Below, piece by piece: positions 31,813 through 36,206 of a stretch of 36,206 nt of DNA. The notes beneath the pieces are model-generated. The model had not been told where the DNA came from. It did no database searches and worked only from the letters and a program-made list of their open reading frames with translations. The position numbers and the translations under genes were made by a program. Position 1 is the first letter of the stretch. Every line of letters begins with the position of its first letter. Source of the DNA: Candidatus Rokuibacteriota bacterium (GTDB lineage Bacteria; Methylomirabilota; Methylomirabilia; Rokubacteriales; CSP1-6); NCBI GenBank assembly GCA_016193045.1, contig JACPSW010000096.1, positions 1 to 36,206 on the forward strand, given 5' to 3'.

Positions 31813-31841
31813 AAGATAGCCCAGTGTCCCTTGGCTGTCAA
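31813..31841 (-). promoter_or_regulatory. Promoter upstream of the FAD-oxidase remnant
   Basis: On the minus strand a perfect TTGACA (31841-31836) and TATCTT (31818-31813) are 17 bases apart. The transcript would start near 31806 and run a 92-base, relatively AT-rich leader to the ATG at 31714. The promoter outlived its gene. Confidence 0.6.
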
Positions 31842-31911
31842 CAACACACCTTCCCATGGGGCAGGCGTTCGACCAGCTGGTTCGCGACCGGTTCGTCCTG
31901 GCGCGCATTAT

Positions 31912-32163
31912 TCACGAACGGCGATGGCGCGACCGGGCGGGTGGCGCAGGGTGCAGCCCCCACCGGGCCGCGCGCAGTGGGCCCCCCTCGTCCCGTCCGC
32001 CGCGCGCAGCGCGGCGTTCGGGCGAGTGGGTGACGGAGCCGGACCGACGGGGGCTGCGCCCTGCGACAGGCCCCCGGACCAGCTCCCCGTGCATGACGTC
32101 GCCCATGCGCCGCTCTCTCTGGCAGATCGGGCAGACCACCGTGCTCCGTTCAGTCCGTGTCAT
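31912..32163 (-). pseudogene. DUF1003-like N-terminal zinc-ribbon fragment
   Basis: The ATG at 32163 overlaps the stop of the membrane-protein gene as ATGA. It opens 34 residues that read like the N-terminus of DUF1003 proteins: TVVCPICQRERRMGD followed by GELVRGPVA. Normally the rest would contain a second Cys-containing half and membrane helices. Here the frame instead enters a GC-rich palindromic element and continues as meaningless Arg/Pro-rich sequence to a TGA at 31912. I read it as a gene cut by repeat insertion or deletion. Confidence 0.5.
31945..32065. repeat. Nested 121-bp palindromic element
   Basis: Outer 17-base arms, CGCAGGGTGCAGCCCCC (31945-31961) and GGGGGCTGCGCCCTGCG (32049-32065), are complementary with one mismatch. 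Between them is a perfect 8-bp hairpin, CGCCGCGC (31998-32005), GCA, GCGCGGCG (32009-32016). The sequence is far more GC-rich than its left flank. It resembles a REP/BIME-type or small non-autonomous insertion. Confidence 0.6.
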
Positions 32164-32546
32164 CTCATTCTTCCCTTCCGGTAGGCCCCCAGGTAGGCGA
32201 TCAGGCCGAGGGCCCCGAAGATCCCCTCCCAGGCGATCTGCGACGTCGCGACGGCCGGCGCCAGCTCGCCGCTCAAGAATCCGTGAATGGCGCGGGCGAA
32301 CTGCAGCCAGGTGCCGAGGAACGGCACCCAGGCGACGGCGCGGTAGCGGTCGAGGTCTCGGGCCATGATGAGGCAGAGGACGCCGAGGGCGATCCACGGC
32401 GGGCCGACGATCCGGGCGAGGGCCGGGTCCTTCAGCGGGAAGTTCCAGATCCTGGCGGCCGCCTCGGGCGCGAGGAGCGCGAGGGCGCCCATGACCAGGA
32501 GCTGGGGGACGAGCAGGTAGAGCATCACCTTGAAGAAGGTCCTCAT
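32160..32546 (-). CDS. Small integral membrane protein of unknown function
   Basis: A 128-residue protein with four hydrophobic segments: about residues 5-25, 45-62, 69-88 and 104-121. Charged loops include ARDLDRYRA between segments two and three. No family is recognised. The ATG at 32546 is 10 bases after the CoA-transferase stop, and its stop overlaps the DUF1003-like ATG, so it belongs to the operon that begins with the SDR and pirin genes. A role in membrane or transport function for that pathway is possible but not shown. Confidence 0.75.
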   Translation of the reverse strand: MRTFFKVMLYLLVPQLLVMGALALLAPEAAARIWNFPLKDPALARIVGPPWIALGVLCLIMARDLDRYRAVAWVPFLGTWLQFARAIHGFLSGELAPAVATSQIAWEGIFGALGLIAYLGAYRKGRMR

Positions 32547-32556
32547 GGCGCCCCCT

Positions 32557-33840
32557 TCACACGATCTTTCTCGCGCCGAGATCGGCGAGCGTCTCGCGGC
32601 CTAGACCGAGGTGCTTGGCGTACACGTGGGCGTTGTCCTGACCCGGCGCCCGGCACGTCCACTTGAGCCGGGGCGGGGAGGCCGACATCTTCTGGAAGGG
32701 GAACTGGATCAGGAGATCGCCGTAGGTGGGATCCGTGAAGACCGCCAGCGTCCCGCGATCGCGGTAGTGGTCGTTCTTGATCACATCCGGCAGGTCCACG
32801 ACGCGGCCGACGACGATAACCCCCATTTCGAGCCCGCGGTTCGCCGCCTCCGCCTTCGCGGCCAGCTCCTCGAAGGTGCGGGTCGAGGTCCACGCCTCGA
32901 CCTCCCGGTGGAGGCGACGCTGGACCTCGAGGCTCTTCCGGGAGAGGACGGTGGGGTGCTGCTCGGCCAGCTCGGGACGGCCCATGAGCGCCGTCAGCGC
33001 CTTCCAGGCCGGGTCCATGACCGCCGCCAGGAGCACGTAGCCGTCCTTCGAGCGGAAGTAGGCATACGGGAAGATCGCGGTGTCGTAATTGCCCACCCGC
33101 GCGCGCAGGACGCCGTCCAGCTCCCACCACGCGCACGCCCCGTCCGTGCTCCGCATGAGCGCCTCCGCGGGGGAGACGTCCACGAACTGGCCGACTCCGA
33201 GCGTCGATCGCGCGTGGAGCGCCGTGAGGATCCCGAAGGCGCCCCAGAGGCCGCCGAGCGCCCAGCCGTGCCAGCTTCCCTGGCGCGTGGGGACGGCTGT
33301 GGGGTCAGGGTCAGGCCCATCCGGGAGAAAGCCGCTGATGAACGTCACGCCGGAGAGGGCCTGGTCGGCGATGTCCGCGTTGGGCTGGCCGCATCCGGCG
33401 CGCGGCCCGAACTGGCCGTAGGTGTACAGCGCGCAGTAGATGAGCCGCGGATTGACGGGCGCGAGCTGGCGGTAGCCGAGCCCCCAGGCGTCCATCCGTC
33501 CGGGGAGAAACGTCTCGATCAGGACGTCCGCCCTTGCCGCGAGCGATTTCAGGAGGGCGCGGCCCTCGGGGGCCTCGAGGTTGAGCGTGACGTGGAACTT
33601 GTTGCGCCCCTCGACGAGATACCCGAGGCCCATGTCCTGGTGGAGGAGCCCGAAGGGGGTGAAGTGGCGCGCGGGATCGCCGCCGGGCGGCTCGATGCGG
33701 ATCACCTCGGCGCCCAGCTCGGCCAGGAAGGACGACGCTACGAGCCCCCCGAAGCTCGCCCGGGAGCAGTCGAGGACGAGGAGGTCGTCCAGCGCCTCGG
33801 GCTTGGCGAAGGCGTGGGCCGGGTGATCGAGCTCGCGCAT
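32557..33840 (-). CDS. CaiB/BaiF CoA-transferase lacking the catalytic Asp
   Basis: A 427-residue class III CoA-transferase-fold protein, with LLVLDCSRASFGGLV, AEVIRIEPPGGDPAR and GVGQFVDVS. The position that aligns with the catalytic Asp of the paralogue (GDYLGAVAG) reads as Trp in GSWHGWALGGLWG. The Asp is therefore absent, and the protein may be inactive alone or work as a partner subunit. Its ATG overlaps the stop of the paralogue gene by one base (TGATG), enforcing balanced production. It may form a heteromer with the adjacent paralogue, like two-subunit CoA-transferases. This is inference. Confidence 0.88.
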   Translation of the reverse strand: MRELDHPAHAFAKPEALDDLLVLDCSRASFGGLVASSFLAELGAEVIRIEPPGGDPARHFTPFGLLHQDMGLGYLVEGRNKFHVTLNLEAPEGRALLKSLAARADVLIETFLPGRMDAWGLGYRQLAPVNPRLIYCALYTYGQFGPRAGCGQPNADIADQALSGVTFISGFLPDGPDPDPTAVPTRQGSWHGWALGGLWGAFGILTALHARSTLGVGQFVDVSPAEALMRSTDGACAWWELDGVLRARVGNYDTAIFPYAYFRSKDGYVLLAAVMDPAWKALTALMGRPELAEQHPTVLSRKSLEVQRRLHREVEAWTSTRTFEELAAKAEAANRGLEMGVIVVGRVVDLPDVIKNDHYRDRGTLAVFTDPTYGDLLIQFPFQKMSASPPRLKWTCRAPGQDNAHVYAKHLGLGRETLADLGARKIV

Positions 33841-35165
33841 CAGAGCGCCTTGCCTTCGCCGGACCAGCCGTCGGGCGGCTTCTGCCCCGGCTTGTCGGCC
33901 CACCGGCCGATGACGCCCTCGGACTCCAGCGCCCGGATCTCGCCCGGCGCGAGGCCGAGGAGGCCGCGGAAGATGAAGTCGTTGTCGGCCCCGATGGGCT
34001 TGATCGTCCACTTGATCCGTCCCGGCGTGGCGGACAGCTTGGCCGGAGGGCCGTACAGCGGGAACCGGCCGTAGATGGGGTCGTCGTGCCGCCAGAGGGT
34101 GCGGCGCGTCTCGAGGTGGGCGTCGGCGCAGTGGTCCTTGCCGCTCGCCACGGGCGCGGCGGCGAAGCGGTGGCGGTCGCCCAGGGCCACGAGGTCGGCG
34201 CTGGTGAGCCCCCGCGCCCAGTCACGGATGGCTGTGAGGAGCGCCTCCCGGTTTTCATCTTTCGCGCGGGCGAGCTGAGTCCGGAAGCGCGGGTCCTGGG
34301 CGAGATCGCCGCGCCTCATCGCCGCGGCCAGGCCGGCGAAGGCCTGGTCGGTGGGAGCGGAGATGGCCACGAACCCGTCCTTCGCCTCGACGATATCGGA
34401 GGGGACGATCCCGACGTCGGCGTTGCCGTAGCGCAGGCGGTAGCGTCCCGTGAGCCCGTGATACACCCATGTCCAGTCCAACATCCGGATCAGCGCCTCC
34501 ACCTGCGCGATCTCGATGAACTGGCCCTCGCCGGTCCTCATCCGGTGGTGGAGCGCCGCCAGGATCGTCGCGGCGCCGGCGACGGCGCCGAGGTAGTCGC
34601 CGATGTAGCCGCCGCTCTTGAGGGGCGGGCGCGACGGAAAGCCCGAGATCGCCGCCATGCCGCTCTCCCCCTGGGCGATGGCGTCGTAGGACGGGCGGCC
34701 GGTGCCGTAGTCGCCCCACTGGCCGAAGCCGTTGTGGGCGGAGTAGATGAGGCGCGGGTTGACCTCGTGCAGCTGGCGGTAGCCGAGTCCCCAGCGCTCG
34801 AGGGTGCCGGCCCTGAAGTTCTCCACGAGGACGTCGGCCCGAGCCACGAGGCGCTTGAAGATGTCCACCCCTCTCGGCTTGCGCACGTCGAGGCCCGCGA
34901 AGTACTTGTTCTTCGGCTCGGAGAGGCCGATCAGCGACATGTTCCAGTGGTACGTGGGACCGAGCGCGCGGATCGTGTCACCCACGCCCGGGATCTCCAC
35001 CTTGATGACCTCGGCGCCGTACTCCGCCAGGTAGCTCGTGGTGGTGGGGCCGAGGAAGATCGTGCCGAGGTCCAGGACGCGGAGATCTCGGAGCGCCTCG
35101 GGCCTGGCGAAGATCTTCGCCGGATCGAACAGGGCCGCGGCCCAGTCGAGGTAGGGCTGGGCCAT
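33840..35165 (-). CDS. CaiB/BaiF CoA-transferase (catalytic Asp present)
   Basis: A 441-residue class III CoA-transferase. It starts LRVLDLGTIFLGP and has AEVIKVEIPGVGD. The catalytic Asp lies in the GGYIGDYLGAVAG motif, followed by TGEGQFIEIAQ. The region after PFGQW-like GFGQWGDYG resembles the adjacent paralogue, implying gene duplication. Its ATG overlaps the pirin stop (TGATG), and its stop overlaps the next ATG, a strongly coupled operon. It transfers CoA between carboxylates; substrates are unknown. Confidence 0.92.
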   Translation of the reverse strand: MAQPYLDWAAALFDPAKIFARPEALRDLRVLDLGTIFLGPTTTSYLAEYGAEVIKVEIPGVGDTIRALGPTYHWNMSLIGLSEPKNKYFAGLDVRKPRGVDIFKRLVARADVLVENFRAGTLERWGLGYRQLHEVNPRLIYSAHNGFGQWGDYGTGRPSYDAIAQGESGMAAISGFPSRPPLKSGGYIGDYLGAVAGAATILAALHHRMRTGEGQFIEIAQVEALIRMLDWTWVYHGLTGRYRLRYGNADVGIVPSDIVEAKDGFVAISAPTDQAFAGLAAAMRRGDLAQDPRFRTQLARAKDENREALLTAIRDWARGLTSADLVALGDRHRFAAAPVASGKDHCADAHLETRRTLWRHDDPIYGRFPLYGPPAKLSATPGRIKWTIKPIGADNDFIFRGLLGLAPGEIRALESEGVIGRWADKPGQKPPDGWSGEGKAL

Positions 35166-35860
35166 CAGGGCAGATCCAGGAGGATTAGCTCGACCGTGGC
35201 GGACGCAGCGAGGAGAAGCCGCGACTCGTCGGTGATCCGCGCCTGGTCTCCGGCCGCCAGCGCCTCCCCGTTCAGCGCCACCGCGCCACTGATGACGAAC
35301 GCGTAGGCTCTCCGCCCCTGAGCGAGCGTGTGGGTCGCGCTCTGGCCCGGATCGAGCGCGGCGATGTAGATCACCGCGTCCTGGTCGATCCTGAGCGTGT
35401 CGCCGGCGGTGCCCGAGACGACCGGAAGGAGACGGCCCTGGCGCTCCGCCTTGGTGAACTGGCGCTGCTCCCAGCGGGGCTTGAGCGAGCGCGTGAGGGG
35501 AAGCACCCAGATCTGGAGCAGGTGGAGGGGGTCCGTCTTCGACGGGTTGTACTCGGCGTGGGTGATCCCGGTCCCCGCCGACATAACCTGGATCTCTCCG
35601 GGGTGGACTCGGCCGCGGTTCCCCAGGTTGTCCTGATGCTCCAGCTCTCCTTCCAGGACGTAGGTGATGATCTCCATGTCCCGGTGCGAGTGCGGCGGGA
35701 AGCCCGTGGCCGGCTGGATCACGTCGTCGTTGAAGACGCGGAGCGGGCCGAAGGAGAGATTCGCCGGGTCGTAGTAGTGGTCGAAGGAGAAGTGCCAGTA
35801 GGTGGACAGCCAGTCCATCTCGTGATGATAGCGGTCCTTCGATCGGATGATCTGCTTCAT
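35165..35860 (-). CDS. Pirin-family protein (YhhW-like quercetinase/redox sensor)
   Basis: A 231-residue bicupin of the pirin family. Metal-binding residues are visible in GFPPHSHRDMEIITYV (two His) and in EHQD and THAEYN of the N-terminal cupin. The second cupin is degenerate, as is typical. YhhW-type members have quercetin 2,3-dioxygenase activity, and others sense redox state. The ATG at 35860 lies one base after the SDR stop, and its stop overlaps the CoA-transferase ATG. The pairing with an SDR and CoA-transferases suggests a role in a degradation pathway. Confidence 0.9.
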   Translation of the reverse strand: MKQIIRSKDRYHHEMDWLSTYWHFSFDHYYDPANLSFGPLRVFNDDVIQPATGFPPHSHRDMEIITYVLEGELEHQDNLGNRGRVHPGEIQVMSAGTGITHAEYNPSKTDPLHLLQIWVLPLTRSLKPRWEQRQFTKAERQGRLLPVVSGTAGDTLRIDQDAVIYIAALDPGQSATHTLAQGRRAYAFVISGAVALNGEALAAGDQARITDESRLLLAASATVELILLDLP

Positions 35861-35861
35861 C

Positions 35862-36206
35862 TCAGGCGACCCCCGCGCCCATGCCGCCGTCCACCGGCAG
35901 GCAGACCCCGGTGATCCAGCGTGCCTCGTCGCTCGCGAGATAGACGGCGGCGTAGGCGACGTCGTCAGGCTCGCCCAGCACGCCGAGGGGATGGCGCCTG
36001 ACCAGCGCCTCGTAGTCCCCGCTCCGGCGGAGCGCCACCAGGAACTCGCGGTTGATCTCCGTCTCGACGAAGGCCGGGCAGATGGCGTTGACGCGCACGC
36101 CGTGCCGGGCGTAATCGACGGCGATCTGCCGCGTCAGGATGGACACCCCGCCCTTGGAGGCGCCGTAGGCGGCGCGGTTCGGGGTGCCCTTCAGGCCGGC
36201 CATCGA
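35862..36206 (-). CDS. Short-chain dehydrogenase/reductase (N-terminal part outside window)
   Basis: The visible 114 codons are the C-terminal half of an SDR-family NAD(P)-dependent oxidoreductase. The active-site motif is YGASKGG (catalytic Tyr and Lys), followed by VRVNAICPAFVETE. The family end is ITGVCLPVDGGMGAG, with a typical substrate-loop region between. The Rossmann fold GxxxGxG and the catalytic Ser lie beyond base 36206. It is the first visible gene of the leftward SDR-pirin-CoA-transferase operon. Specific substrate is not evident. Confidence 0.9.
   Translation of the reverse strand, partial: SMAGLKGTPNRAAYGASKGGVSILTRQIAVDYARHGVRVNAICPAFVETEINREFLVALRRSGDYEALVRRHPLGVLGEPDDVAYAAVYLASDEARWITGVCLPVDGGMGAGVA

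Noticed and set aside
1..36206. tRNA, rRNA or CRISPR array
   Set aside because: No cloverleaf with TTCGA-type arm, no rRNA-like conserved blocks and no regularly spaced identical repeats were seen.

Overview
The window is a gene-dense, GC-rich (roughly two thirds G+C by eye) bacterial chromosome segment with short or overlapping intergenic junctions. The gene content resembles soil and subsurface bacteria such as Candidatus Rokubacteria/Methylomirabilota or related uncultured lineages: class III CoA-transferases, TRAP and branched-chain ABC importers, luciferase-like monooxygenases, amidohydrolases, an AMP-forming acyl-CoA ligase, and a cyclase/AAA/TPR regulator. That placement is an inference; no rRNA, tRNA or CRISPR array was seen.

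Layout. 1-3376 (minus): HicB-like small protein, exported amidohydrolase, acyl-CoA ligase and an edge-truncated nitronate monooxygenase. 3419-7173 (plus): a two-domain hot-dog dehydratase and a double-length CaiB/BaiF CoA-transferase. 7174-8509: an accessory gap with two gene remnants flanking a RelE/ParE-type toxin-antitoxin pair, whose promoter overlaps a palindromic operator. 8450-12970 (plus): the highlight, an operon starting with a UGSC selenoprotein read through an in-frame TGA at 8792-8794. A SECIS-like hairpin follows the TGA; then come an unrecognised 345-residue protein and a complete DctPQM TRAP importer. 12993-19117 (minus): a TAXI-type TRAP system, an ACMSD-like amidohydrolase, a decayed thiamine-diphosphate enzyme and a 2-hydroxyacid dehydrogenase, in a tightly coupled operon.

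19166-27475: a small membrane protein, two luciferase-like oxidoreductases, a cupin, a YdhR-like monooxygenase, a LivG-K-H-M ABC cluster without LivF, a solitary MlaC and a glyoxalase-fold protein, with copies of a GC-rich palindromic repeat between genes. 27491-31714: a coiled-coil protein, a 1055-residue cyclase/AAA/TPR regulator, a DUF4242 protein and the remnant of a berberine-bridge-type FAD oxidase. 31912-36206 (minus): SDR (cut by the edge), pirin, two paralogous CoA-transferases (one lacking the usual aspartate), a membrane protein and a DUF1003-like N-terminal fragment interrupted by a nested palindromic element.

Two themes stand out. The first is uptake and CoA-dependent breakdown of organic acids: three importers, four CoA-transferase domains, a ligase, dehydratase and dehydrogenases, though no substrate can be named. 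The second is decay by internal deletion: the thiamine enzyme, the FAD oxidase and perhaps the cyclase keep recognisable ends but lack central parts. These should be checked against assembly error. The selenoprotein operon is the most rewarding item, because standard gene calling would stop it at codon 95 and lose its redox motif.
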